From: Agarilytica rhodophyticola
Lineage (GTDB): Bacteria > Pseudomonadota > Gammaproteobacteria > Pseudomonadales > Cellvibrionaceae
Assembly (NCBI RefSeq): GCF_002157225.2
Contig: NZ_CP020038.1
Span: forward strand, 2,758,501-2,822,500
Length of the DNA stretch: 64,000 nt
Reading direction: 5' to 3'
Within the stretch, counting starts at the first letter, position 1; the number at the start of each line of letters is the position of its first letter. The notes under the pieces were generated by a model. The model did not search any database and was not told the DNA's origin. It worked only from the letters and a program-made list of their open reading frames with translations. Positions 1-8,775 of the stretch are shown piece after piece. Both the position numbers and the translations under genes were made by a program.

Positions 1-1108
1 CTGCTAACGCATTTAACTTGCGTTGATAGCGAAGTTTGTATTCTTCTGACTCAGCTAATTCCATAGACTTCCTAAGTGCTTTTTTAGAATTCTCTATATC
101 ATTCTCATAATAGTACGCGACAGCTAAGCCGTGGTAAAAATCTGGTTCTAATTTGTGAATTTTAATTGCAGCCTTAAATAAAGCCACGGCCTTGTCATAT
201 CGTTTGGCTTCTAGCTCAGTGTTGGCTAATTTTTCCAAGTAGTAAGGGTTCTTGCGTGCATATTTTTCGGCTCTTTTGGCATATGCCTGAGACTTGGTTT
301 CATCCCCTAACTCTGAATAGAGGATATAAATATTACCGATAGCGGATCTATTCTTGGAGTTGTATTTCAATGCTGCTAAGTAGGCTTCTTCTGCAGCTTT
401 GAAATCACCCAAACGTTTGTATGCCACGCCTAAATTCGACCATACAAAATCAAGTTTTTTATGTGTTTTGATCGATTTTTTAAAGTAGGCGACGGCCATA
501 GAGTATTTTTTCTGATTGAGGTAGGCGACTCCCAAGTTATTATAATATTCAGCTTTTGCTTGGGCATCTGTAATCATTTTTGATACCACTTTGCTATCGC
601 CAATCTGGTCAAAATAAGCTTGGTTGAACTCCACCAGAACTTTCGCCCGAGGTAAACTGACCACCACATTAACGTGCCCTGGCACTTCATAAAAGCCGTC
701 GCGTCGGCGCCATTGACGCTCAAGGTTTACTGTTTGATAACGGGCCCTTATTCCTACATATCGTGCGGTAGCGATAAATAAATTGGCCAATGAAATACAG
801 TTGCCAGAACCGTTATAGAATGTTTCTATGGCTGACGCTGTGAAATATGCATTATATCGAATATTGTATTGGGCGGGATCATAGAGGAGAGTGTGTAGAG
901 CTAGGAGGCGTTGTCTTTTGCTGGGGAGAACTTTAATTTTTTCATCGAGGAGCGTTTTAATTTCACTATTTAATGCCAATACATCGACATCTTCCACGAT
1001 AATATTTTGATTTTGATCGGGTAGAGGCTCTTCGATGTTTACCGCTACCACTTGAGTCGCCATCAGCAGTAACAAACTCACCACCGGTGTGAATTTTACA
1101 TAAGACAT
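1..1108 (-). CDS. Secreted transglutaminase-like / TPR protein, C-terminus outside window
   Basis: Open reading frame on the minus strand that begins at the ATG at 1108-1106 and runs off the left edge (369 codons visible). It starts with an export signal (hydrophobic segment about residues 9-22, then a short Ala/Val cleavage region). Next comes a block with the look of a bacterial transglutaminase-like domain, including a GSGNCISLA motif that carries the presumed catalytic Cys. From about residue 185 to the edge it is a run of tetratricopeptide repeats (NNLGVAYLNQKKYSMA, SNLGVAYKRLGDF and so on). A strong Shine-Dalgarno (GGAGGTGAT) precedes the start. Function unknown; such proteins are usually periplasmic scaffolds. 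It is divergent from flhA and I see no reason to tie it to motility. Confidence 0.8.
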   Translation of the reverse strand, partial: MSYVKFTPVVSLLLLMATQVVAVNIEEPLPDQNQNIIVEDVDVLALNSEIKTLLDEKIKVLPSKRQRLLALHTLLYDPAQYNIRYNAYFTASAIETFYNGSGNCISLANLFIATARYVGIRARYQTVNLERQWRRRDGFYEVPGHVNVVVSLPRAKVLVEFNQAYFDQIGDSKVVSKMITDAQAKAEYYNNLGVAYLNQKKYSMAVAYFKKSIKTHKKLDFVWSNLGVAYKRLGDFKAAEEAYLAALKYNSKNRSAIGNIYILYSELGDETKSQAYAKRAEKYARKNPYYLEKLANTELEAKRYDKAVALFKAAIKIHKLEPDFYHGLAVAYYYENDIENSKKALRKSMELAESEEYKLRYQRKLNALA

Positions 1109-1323
1109 GGCTATCACCTCCAGGTTTATAATTTTTTTGAGCGTAACCCTGTGCTGACATAGATATATATTATATAGCCTGTTATATCTATCTCTTGTTG
1201 TCGTAGTTTACCTCAATTTATAGACTTTTGTCGCACCCAATTAGTTGCACTTAACTATTCGTTTTTTCATATCAGCAATCAATAACATCGCGATAACTTG
1301 AGTTGCGGTTGAGGTAGGAGCAT

Positions 1324-1490
1324 GAAGCTTTTCGTCATAATAAATAAAAATGCAAGCCAGGGATGGCTTGCTCATTGGCCTTAGGCCAATGCGAATCGTC
1401 CAATGCCAGCAAAATCACACTTTTGCGTAAAGCATTTGGCGATGACTTATGACCCAAAGGCAGGAAGCCTTTGGTCATAATAAATAAAAA
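1324..1490. repeat. Hairpin-rich intergenic element bounded by 27-bp direct repeats
   Basis: Two 27-bp direct repeats (1324-1350 and 1464-1490, two mismatches, sharing GTCATAATAAATAAAAA) lie 140 bp apart. Between and partly within them are three hairpins: 1352-1371 (7-bp arms GCAAGCC), 1373-1391 (8-bp arms CATTGGCC, loop TTA) and 1454-1474 (8-bp arms CCAAAGGC, extended outward by an imperfect TTATGA pairing). No gene fits here. It lies between two divergent genes and ends about 65-85 bp before flhA, so it could be a REP-like repeat, a small mobile element remnant or a regulatory structure. Confidence 0.6.
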
Positions 1491-1576
1491 GTCAGGTATA
1501 GATTTTGCGATAGGTTTTGTAAAAGTAGGGAATACCGCCCGTATGCGTCAATAAAATGACTTTTACAGAGAAAGAT

Positions 1577-3817
1577 ATGGCTGAACCTTTTTTCCAACAT
1601 TTAAAATCCTTACCTGCAAGCATGTCCGCAGACAATGCTTGGCAAAATGTTAAAGGTTTAAGCCGAGGTAATTTGAGTGTACCAATACTGCTATTAATGC
1701 TGCTTGGTATGATGATGTTACCTCTGCCTCCTTTCATGTTGGATGCATTTTTTTCTTTTAATATTGCTTTATCTATAGTTGTTCTTTTAGTAGCTGTGTA
1801 CGCCTTGCGTCCACTAGATTTTGCTGTATTTCCTACCATTTTGCTAATTGCTACCTTACTGCGTTTGGCTTTAAACGTTGCCTCCACCAGGGTGGTGTTA
1901 CTGCGTGGGCATGAAGGTGGTGACGCTGCTGGCAAGGTTATACAAGCTTTTGGTGAAGTTGTGATTGGTGGTAATTATGCGGTAGGTCTAGTGGTGTTTA
2001 TTATCCTCATTATTATCAACTTTGTTGTCGTAACTAAAGGTGCTGGGCGGATTTCAGAGGTGAGTGCGCGTTTTACTCTGGATGCCATGCCTGGCAAGCA
2101 GATGGCTATAGATGCCGACCTCAATGCTGGTATTATCGATCAAGATGAAGCCAGAACTCGCCGCGCTGATGTGGCGGCAGAAGCTGATTTTTACGGTGCT
2201 ATGGATGGCGCAAGTAAATTTGTGCGCGGTGACTCTATTGCCGGTATTTTAATTCTTATTATCAATATTGTCGGTGGACTTGCTGTGGGTATGGCGCAGC
2301 ACGACCTCGAGTTTGCCGATGCTACGCAAAAATACGTGCTGTTAACTATTGGTGATGGATTAGTAGCTCAAATTCCTTCCCTTTTGCTGTCTGTCGCGGC
2401 GGCAATTATGGTAACCCGTGTTAACAGCTCTGAAGATATGAATCGCCAAGTACTTTCGCAGATGTTTGAATCTCCGAAAGCTCTAGCGGTAGCCGCTGCG
2501 ATCTTATTTTTAATGGGGATTATTCCAGGAATGCCCCATATTCCTTTCTTAGGATTAGCAATTATCTGTGCTTTTTTGGCTTACTACATCCATTACCGTA
2601 AGCAAGTAGAGGTGGTTGAAGAAGGAGGCTTTGTTGGTAAAAAAATAGGTGGCGAACCACATGCTAAAGACATTGGTGGCAATGTCAGCCCTGCACCAGC
2701 ACTTGAAAACCACGCGAGTCCAGCGCCTGCGGAGCAAAGTGAAGTGAGTTGGAATGATGTTCAGCCAGTTGACATCATTGGTCTGGAGGTCGGTTACCGT
2801 CTTATCCCTTTGGTAGATAAATCACAAAATGGCGAGCTATTAGGGCGCATTAAGGGCGTTCGTAAAAAACTGTCGCAGGATCTGGGTTTTCTTATTCCAG
2901 CCGTCCATATCCGCGATAACCTAGACCTGCTCCCAAGCGCTTATGGCATTACTTTGATGGGGGTGATGGTGGGAGAAGGAGAGGTTTTTCCCGATAAATT
3001 TTTAGCGATTAATCCAGGGCAGGTATTTGGTAAGCTCGATGGTGTTAAGACTGTTGATCCTGCGTTTGGTTTGGAAGCGGTATGGATTGATGAGAGTAAG
3101 AAAGATCAGGCACAAACCCTAGGTTATACTGTGGTTGATCCCAGTACTGTTGTTGCTACCCATCTTAACCAAATTATTCAGGCACATACCCATGAGTTAC
3201 TCGGCCATGAAGAAGTGCAAAAATGGTTGGATTTACTCGCGGAAAAATCGCCTAAGTTGGTGGAAGAGTTAATACCCAATACTATTGGTATTAATCAGTT
3301 ACTTAAAACCTTACAGTCATTGTTAAAAGAACAAGTTCCCATTCGTGACATGCGCACTATTGCCGAAGCGTTGGCAGCTAATGCAAGTAAAAACTCTGAT
3401 ATTAATACTCTTACCGCGATTGCTCGTGCCGCACTTTCCCGTCAGATTGTTCAGAACATTGTAGGACAAGAAAATAACTTACCAGTTATTACTTTGGATT
3501 CCGCGCTGGAACAGTTGTTGCTTCAGTCAGTACAGCAAGCACAAAAAGCTGGCGCGGGTGAAAATGCATTTATCGAACCGCAGTTGGCAGAGCGATTAAA
3601 TAATGCTTTGGTAAATGCGGCTAAGCAACAAGAAATCAAGGGTAAAGTAATTGTGTTGTTAGTATCCGCACCAATACGTCATTTGTTATATCAGTTTGTG
3701 CAATTCAATATTCGAGATATGCATGTATTGGCATATAACGAAGTGCCGGACAACAAGCAAATTACCATTGAAGCAAGTGTTGGTGACGAAGTTTTAAATA
3801 CTAAACCATCGCGTTGA
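1577..3817 (+). CDS. flhA: Flagellar type III export gate protein FlhA
   Basis: FlhA forms the inner-membrane nonameric export gate of the flagellar type III secretion apparatus. The N-terminal half holds about eight membrane segments, the invariant FHIPEP-family stretch (RISEVSARFTLDAMPGKQMA) and the following DADLNAG motif. A variable linker rich in Gly, Pro and Ala follows at about residues 350-400, then the large cytoplasmic chaperone- and substrate-binding domain. At about 746 residues it is longer than the roughly 700 usual for Pseudomonas, mostly through that linker. An ATG at 1556 would add seven residues. I prefer 1577 because a weak GAGAAAG lies just upstream, but this is not certain. 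flhB is not in the window. It heads the flhA-flhF-fleN-fliA run. Confidence 0.95.
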   Translation: MAEPFFQHLKSLPASMSADNAWQNVKGLSRGNLSVPILLLMLLGMMMLPLPPFMLDAFFSFNIALSIVVLLVAVYALRPLDFAVFPTILLIATLLRLALNVASTRVVLLRGHEGGDAAGKVIQAFGEVVIGGNYAVGLVVFIILIIINFVVVTKGAGRISEVSARFTLDAMPGKQMAIDADLNAGIIDQDEARTRRADVAAEADFYGAMDGASKFVRGDSIAGILILIINIVGGLAVGMAQHDLEFADATQKYVLLTIGDGLVAQIPSLLLSVAAAIMVTRVNSSEDMNRQVLSQMFESPKALAVAAAILFLMGIIPGMPHIPFLGLAIICAFLAYYIHYRKQVEVVEEGGFVGKKIGGEPHAKDIGGNVSPAPALENHASPAPAEQSEVSWNDVQPVDIIGLEVGYRLIPLVDKSQNGELLGRIKGVRKKLSQDLGFLIPAVHIRDNLDLLPSAYGITLMGVMVGEGEVFPDKFLAINPGQVFGKLDGVKTVDPAFGLEAVWIDESKKDQAQTLGYTVVDPSTVVATHLNQIIQAHTHELLGHEEVQKWLDLLAEKSPKLVEELIPNTIGINQLLKTLQSLLKEQVPIRDMRTIAEALAANASKNSDINTLTAIARAALSRQIVQNIVGQENNLPVITLDSALEQLLLQSVQQAQKAGAGENAFIEPQLAERLNNALVNAAKQQEIKGKVIVLLVSAPIRHLLYQFVQFNIRDMHVLAYNEVPDNKQITIEASVGDEVLNTKPSR

Positions 3818-3875
3818 CACTCAATAAGCTAATACCCAATAACTGGGCCTACATGAACAACGTGGGAGTATATGG

Positions 3876-5363
3876 ATGAAGACAGATAATACAAATAAAC
3901 TTGTTAAGCGATTTGTTGCTCCAACAATGACTCGAGCACTGGAATTAGTGCAGCAAGAGTTAGGGCCTGAAGCTGTTATTCTATCCAGTAAGCGCTTGAG
4001 TAAAGGTGTAGAAATTGTCACATCCTTAGAGCCAGATTTACCTACCAGAGGAATCGAATCTCGTCGCCAGTTTGGTCAGAAATTTGACGCAGACGTTGAC
4101 ACTGCTTTCTCCAGTGACGAAGCATGGCAAGAGCAAGCTGGTATAGAAAAAGCTGCGGCATTTTATGGCGGTACCACTGAGCATAATGCTGAACAGTTCT
4201 CATCTAAGTCGCCTGAGCAACTAGCAAAAGAGATAGAAATAGCGCGCGAGAAAATGTTTGCTGCAAAAAGAAAAGCTCAGCAGCAGGCCCAACAGCAGGT
4301 AGATATTAATCAAAATCTTCATGCTCAAAGTGCGACAAAACCAACACTGTCGTTTGAGCCGCTGACAAATAGTACAGCGTCTGTTAACGGACGTGAAAGC
4401 TTCTCTGAAACTCTAAGCACTGTGACCCAAGAAGAAAAACAACAATTAGAGTCGTTAAAAAATGATATTGCAGATATGCGTATGTTGTTAGAGCAGCAAC
4501 TCTGGCAAATGTCAGATAACCGCCAACAACTAACAACGGTTTACGCCCCGCAACAAGTGACATTGCCCAACCATTTTACTGTAGTGACAAAACATTTAAG
4601 CAAGTTAGGTTTGAGTGAAGAATTAGTGGATGAACTGGTAGCAGGAATTGGACATCAATTAAGGGCAAACCAAGCGTGGCGAGAATGTGTGGGCTTGTTA
4701 TCTAAGCGTTTGCCGATCTGTCAACAAAGTATTCTGGATCGCCCTGGTATCTACGCTTTTTTAGGGCAGACTGGTGTCGGCAAGACCACTACTATTGCTA
4801 AGCTTGCGGCACAATATGTGTTGCGTCACGGTGCGGGCAAAGTGGCTCTTGTTACTACCGATACTTATCGAGTGGGCGCATTTGACCAACTACGTACTAT
4901 GGGAAAGATTCTTAATGTTCCTGTTAAAGTCGTGGATTCGGAAAATAGCTTACTCTCGGTATTAGCATCTTTACGGCAGTTCCCACTCATACTGATTGAT
5001 ACAGCAGGTTTTCGTCTAGGTGATCCACTTTTAAAATCTCAACTTGCACAATTAGAATCAAGCCCGAGTATCCATCGTGTATTAGTTGTGTCATGTAACA
5101 GTCAAACTGCCACCATGAAAGCATCACTTCATGCTCATAAAGGTTCCCGTGGCTTATACGCCTGTGTGTTAACAAAACTTGATGAGTCGGCAAGTATCGG
5201 TGAAGCATTAAGTGTTGTTATTAAAGAGAATCTTCCCATTGCTTACACTACCGATGGACAGAATATTCCAAAAGATATTACGCAAGCTAGCGCCCATGGG
5301 TTAGTGGCAAAGGCAATTAAAGTTGTTAAAACCCAGGCATTATCTGGCGAACATTCTGCTTGA
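3876..5363 (+). CDS. flhF: Flagellar placement GTPase FlhF
   Basis: FlhF is an SRP-family GTPase that recruits early flagellar components to the cell pole. The protein has a short B domain, a long Gln-rich low-complexity region (about residues 125-230, with AQQQAQQQ), then the N and G domains. The P-loop GQTGVGKT is at residues 297-304, followed by the TTDTYR motif, DTAGF (G3) and TKLDE (G4). In the G3 region the residue after DTAG is Phe where the family more often has Met; otherwise the motifs look intact. A GGGAG sequence lies about 10 bp before the ATG. It follows flhA by 58 bp, so is probably co-transcribed. It acts with FleN downstream to give a single polar flagellum. Confidence 0.95.
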   Translation: MKTDNTNKLVKRFVAPTMTRALELVQQELGPEAVILSSKRLSKGVEIVTSLEPDLPTRGIESRRQFGQKFDADVDTAFSSDEAWQEQAGIEKAAAFYGGTTEHNAEQFSSKSPEQLAKEIEIAREKMFAAKRKAQQQAQQQVDINQNLHAQSATKPTLSFEPLTNSTASVNGRESFSETLSTVTQEEKQQLESLKNDIADMRMLLEQQLWQMSDNRQQLTTVYAPQQVTLPNHFTVVTKHLSKLGLSEELVDELVAGIGHQLRANQAWRECVGLLSKRLPICQQSILDRPGIYAFLGQTGVGKTTTIAKLAAQYVLRHGAGKVALVTTDTYRVGAFDQLRTMGKILNVPVKVVDSENSLLSVLASLRQFPLILIDTAGFRLGDPLLKSQLAQLESSPSIHRVLVVSCNSQTATMKASLHAHKGSRGLYACVLTKLDESASIGEALSVVIKENLPIAYTTDGQNIPKDITQASAHGLVAKAIKVVKTQALSGEHSA

Positions 5364-5406
5364 CCTTATCCATACAGAGGAAAGCTATAAAGACGAGGGA
5401 GAAAAA

Positions 5407-5481
5407 GTGGCGAGTTTTGCTAAAATTAAGAAATCAGTTTGCGTTTTTTTTGTTGTGTGGGGCGCCATACCCAAACGATGA
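5407..5481 (+). CDS. Possible 24-residue hydrophobic peptide upstream of fleN
   Basis: A GTG at 5407 lies five bases after a strong GAGGGAG Shine-Dalgarno and opens a 24-codon frame ending with TGA. The peptide has a basic start (KIKK) followed by a hydrophobic core (VCVFFVVWGAI), as for a single short membrane helix. It occupies the flhF-fleN gap (5364-5636), the rest of which is very AT-rich and probably carries the fleN promoter. No homologue is known to me. It may be a leader peptide, a small membrane protein or chance. Confidence 0.25.
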   Translation: MASFAKIKKSVCVFFVVWGAIPKR

Positions 5482-5636
5482 AACTGCATCAGCATTATCT
5501 AAATATATTTTATTATAAACATTAAAAGATAAAAATTATCAAGATCTAAAAAAGTGATTTTAATAGTTGAAAATACATTTTTTATAAAATGATAGTTTAA
5601 ATAGTTATAGAAAATACATTCTATTGTGAGCCGTAT

Positions 5637-6467
5637 ATGACATTACATCACCCAATCAAAGTTATCGCTGTTACTGGTGGTAAAGGTGGCGTTGGTAAAA
5701 CTAATTTATCTGTTAATTTAAGTATTGCTTTGGCGCAATTACGTCGTCGTGTCGTGCTTATGGATGCTGACTTGGGTTTAGCTAATGTCGATGTCTTACT
5801 CGGTTTACAAGCTCAACATACGATTGCTGATGTGTTAGATGGTAGCCATAGTTTACGAGATGTTATGATCAATGGCCCTGGAGGCATAAAAGTAGTGCCT
5901 GCATCGTCGGGTATTCAGCAAATGGCGAGTTTAACTCCTCAGGAGCATGCTGCGCTAATCCATGCTTTCAGCGAACTCAGTGATCAGTTAGATGCTCTGA
6001 TTATCGATACTGCCGCTGGTATATCCGATACCGTAGTAAGTTTTGTTAGTGCCGCGCAGGAGGTGATCGTCGTTGTCTGTGACGAGCCCTCATCGATTAC
6101 AGACGCATATGCATTAATAAAATTGCTCAATGCTGAATACGATATCTTTCGCTTTCGTGTCGTTGCTAATATGACGCGCAGTAATCAGGAAGGTATAAAC
6201 CTATTTTCTAAACTGAATACCGTTTGTGAGCGTTTTATCGATGCTTCTTTGCAGTACATGGGCAATATTCCCTTTGATGAAAATGTCCGCAAGGCTATTC
6301 AGAAACGTCAGCCTATCATTCAGTTTGCGCCCCGCAGTAAGGCGGCAAGTGCAATTAAAACCCTTGCCCAAAAAGTTGATGACTGGCCAGTGCAAACGCT
6401 GCCTCGTGGGCACTTAGAGTTCTTTATTGAGCGGCTTTTACAAACTTCGAATGCTAGCGGCATGTAG
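5637..6467 (+). CDS. fleN: Flagellar number regulator FleN (FlhG), MinD-like ATPase
   Basis: FleN/FlhG limits flagellar number, working against FlhF and, in Pseudomonas, restraining the activator FleQ. The 276-residue protein opens with the deviant Walker A motif GGKGGVGKT (residues 14-22), followed by DADLGLANVD (Walker A' region) and IIDTAAGI (Walker B), all typical of MinD/ParA ATPases. The C-terminal amphipathic helix that contacts membrane is plausible in the last 20 residues (LEFFIERLL). fliA begins 13 bp after its stop, so the two are very likely co-transcribed. Confidence 0.95.
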   Translation: MTLHHPIKVIAVTGGKGGVGKTNLSVNLSIALAQLRRRVVLMDADLGLANVDVLLGLQAQHTIADVLDGSHSLRDVMINGPGGIKVVPASSGIQQMASLTPQEHAALIHAFSELSDQLDALIIDTAAGISDTVVSFVSAAQEVIVVVCDEPSSITDAYALIKLLNAEYDIFRFRVVANMTRSNQEGINLFSKLNTVCERFIDASLQYMGNIPFDENVRKAIQKRQPIIQFAPRSKAASAIKTLAQKVDDWPVQTLPRGHLEFFIERLLQTSNASGM

Positions 6468-6480
6468 TTGAGGCGTATTA

Positions 6481-7224
6481 ATGACAGGGTATACAGCTGA
6501 AAACTTAATGGTATACGAGCAGACCAAAAGCAGGTCGTCGAATATCCAGGTTGAGGAGTATGCGCCACTGGTAAAACGTATTGCCCACCACATGATGGCT
6601 CGAATGCCTTCGTCGGTACAAGTGGATGATTTAATACAAGCTGGAATGATTGGCTTAATTGAAGCGTCACAGAAGTATGATGGTAGTAAGGGCGCCAGTT
6701 TTGAGACCTACGCAGGTATTCGTATTCGCGGTGCGATTGTGGATGAGATGAGGCGAGGGGACTGGGCGCCGCGCTCTGTGCATCGTAACAGTCGACGCGT
6801 TGCAGACGCCATTAATTCAATTGAAAAGCGAACGGGACGTGATGCTAGTGATACTGAAATTGCCGAAGAAATGCATGTCTCTTTAGACGAGTACTATGAA
6901 ATAGCCAAAGATAGCGTGTCTACGCGTTTGTTTAGCTTTGACGAAGCCTATGAAGAGGATGAAAGTAAAATCCTGCACTCTGACAATGAAGCCCTTGACG
7001 GTCCCTCAGAAAAGGTTCATCAGCGAGCTATGCGAGAAGCGCTAGTGATGGCGATAGATGGGCTGCCCGAGCGAGAAAAGCTGGTATTGTCTTTATACTA
7101 CGAACAAGAGCTAAATTTGAAAGAAATAGGCATGGTGCTTGAAGTTTCAGAATCTCGTATTAGTCAGATACACAGCCAAGCTGCGGCTCGTCTACGGGCG
7201 AGACTAAAAGACTGGATATCATAG
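6481..7224 (+). CDS. fliA: RNA polymerase sigma-28 factor FliA
   Basis: FliA directs RNA polymerase to late flagellar and chemotaxis promoters and is held inactive by FlgM until the hook is finished. The 247-residue length is normal. Region 2 shows VDDLIQAGMIGLIEA and the RIRGAIVDEMRRGDW motif typical of sigma-28, region 3 KRTGRDASDTEIAEEM, and region 4 LPEREKLVLSLYYEQELNLKEIG with a helix-turn-helix ending SRISQIHSQA. It starts 13 bp after fleN with a GAGG upstream. Confidence 0.97.
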   Translation: MTGYTAENLMVYEQTKSRSSNIQVEEYAPLVKRIAHHMMARMPSSVQVDDLIQAGMIGLIEASQKYDGSKGASFETYAGIRIRGAIVDEMRRGDWAPRSVHRNSRRVADAINSIEKRTGRDASDTEIAEEMHVSLDEYYEIAKDSVSTRLFSFDEAYEEDESKILHSDNEALDGPSEKVHQRAMREALVMAIDGLPEREKLVLSLYYEQELNLKEIGMVLEVSESRISQIHSQAAARLRARLKDWIS

Positions 7225-7553
7225 CATCATCACACATCAGCATATCTCCCTTCAAGGTATTTAACTGCATTAAAACCCTTTCCCAAAATTTTAAATATTA
7301 CGCCAATGATGTGCAAACTTTTGGGGTAATAAGAAGTTGAGAGATGTTTATATAGGAACTAAAAGTCATTTCCAAATTAAAAAACTGGATGACTGGCTAC
7401 AAGCAGCTAGACTTGATATGAGGAACAGCGTTGAACTGCAAATCAATGTCTGCTAAGCCGTTGGTTTTTTGTAAAGGGATCTGGCCTATACGAGCAGTCA
7501 TTTATTGTAGAACTGTTCGACAAAATCCTGGTAGCAGAAATTTGGAGGTTGTG
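7225..7553. other. fliA-cheY intergenic region
   Basis: About 330 bp with no convincing gene, though the cheY frame stays open back to 7431. AT-rich. It should contain the cheY promoter, but I could not match a clear sigma-28 site (TAAA, 15 bp, GCCGATAA) or a sigma-54 site. A strong GGAGGT at 7544-7549 serves the cheY start. Confidence 0.5.
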
Positions 7554-7940
7554 TTGGATAAAAATATGAAAATTCTCATTGTTGATGACTTTTCGACAAT
7601 GCGTCGCATCATCAAAAACTTGTTGCGAGACCTTGGCTTTACTAATACTCAGGAAGCAGATGATGGCTCAACTGCTTTGCCTATGTTGCGGGGTGGAGAT
7701 TTCGATTTTCTAGTCACCGACTGGAATATGCCTGGCATGACCGGGATAGAATTGCTCAAAGAGGTACGAGCTGACGGCAAGCTCGTGTCGTTGCCTGTGC
7801 TTATGGTAACAGCGGAAGCCAAACGTGACCAAATTATTGAGGCGGCACAAGCTGGGGTAAATGGGTATGTTGTGAAACCTTTTACTGCTCAGGTGTTGAA
7901 AGAGAAAATCGACAAGATTTTTGAACGAGTCGATGGTTAA
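7554..7940 (+). CDS. cheY: Chemotaxis response regulator CheY
   Basis: Single receiver domain that, when phosphorylated by CheA, binds the flagellar switch and changes rotation. Counting from the TTG at 7554 it has 128 residues, the normal CheY length. Acidic pocket Asp11/Asp12, phospho-acceptor Asp56 (VTDWNMPG), Thr86 and Lys108 are all present. The frame is open back to 7431, but that extension has no homology that I recognise. The GGAGG at 7544-7548 is well spaced for the TTG at 7554 (product starts [12 protein letters not shown]) and too far from the ATG at 7566. The MDKN start also matches relatives I recall. Confidence 0.95.
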   Translation: MDKNMKILIVDDFSTMRRIIKNLLRDLGFTNTQEADDGSTALPMLRGGDFDFLVTDWNMPGMTGIELLKEVRADGKLVSLPVLMVTAEAKRDQIIEAAQAGVNGYVVKPFTAQVLKEKIDKIFERVDG

Positions 7941-7964
7941 CAACTACTACATATAGGTTGCTTA

Positions 7965-8765
7965 ATGGAAAACACTGAACCATTGCAAGATGATCAGCAG
8001 TTTGTAGCTAGTCTTCAAGATTGTGCAAATCAGCTGGTTGAAAAGCTACAAGCAGATAATTACGACGAGGCTTCGGAGCTGATTCACAACCTCGTTGAAG
8101 CACGTAACAGCCATATTTTTCGCTCAGTCGGACAGCTTACACGAGGCTTACACGACGCTATCGTAAACTTTCATGTCGACTCCGAACTTGATCAGCCATC
8201 GGGTTCAGGCAGCGATGTTGAAATTAGCGATGCATCTGACCGCTTACAGTACGTGATGAACTTAACTCAAGATGCTGCCGATAAAACCATGGATAAGGTA
8301 GAAGCTGCTGCTCCTATTGCAATGAACCTAGGTGAGGAGTCGGCAAAATTAAAAGAAGAGTGGAAGCGTTTAAAGCGTCGCGAAATAGATAAAGATGAAT
8401 TTAAGGTATTGTACGACCGCATCGATGGATTTCTAGATAAGATGGGAGATGGTACCGAAGAACTTAATAAACATTTACAAGACATTATTCTTGAGCAAGG
8501 CTTTCAGGATTTGACAGGTCAGGTATTGAAAAAAGTTATTGGCCTGGTAAGTGATGTTGAAAAAGAGCTTGTTAACCTGATGAGAATTGCATGCCAGGTA
8601 GAAGAAGTGACGGGCCTTGCTGATAACGAAAAGCTAGAGCCAGAAAATGTGCACAGTCGAGCTGCTGGCGAGGGGGTTGGGCCGCAAATTCATGCGGATA
8701 AGTTGTCGGACGTTGCGTCCAGCCAAGATGAAGTTGATGATTTGCTTTCTAGTTTAGGGTTTTGA
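7965..8765 (+). CDS. cheZ: CheY-phosphate phosphatase CheZ
   Basis: CheZ dephosphorylates CheY-P. The 266-residue protein has the long helical hairpin with the family's catalytic region around QDLTGQVLKKV (DxxxQ-type motif, ILEQGFQDLTGQ). It ends in the conserved CheY-binding tail SQDEVDDLLSSLGF. It starts 24 bp after cheY and is followed by cheA after 10 bp, so cheY-cheZ-cheA behave as one operon. The tail resembles repeats inside CheA (see findings). Confidence 0.96.
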   Translation: MENTEPLQDDQQFVASLQDCANQLVEKLQADNYDEASELIHNLVEARNSHIFRSVGQLTRGLHDAIVNFHVDSELDQPSGSGSDVEISDASDRLQYVMNLTQDAADKTMDKVEAAAPIAMNLGEESAKLKEEWKRLKRREIDKDEFKVLYDRIDGFLDKMGDGTEELNKHLQDIILEQGFQDLTGQVLKKVIGLVSDVEKELVNLMRIACQVEEVTGLADNEKLEPENVHSRAAGEGVGPQIHADKLSDVASSQDEVDDLLSSLGF

Positions 8766-8775
8766 GGAGCGCTGA

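Noticed and set aside
1492-1935. 147-codon open frame on the minus strand over the flhA start
   Set aside because: Lies opposite conserved FlhA coding sequence, product has no family look and no ribosome site.
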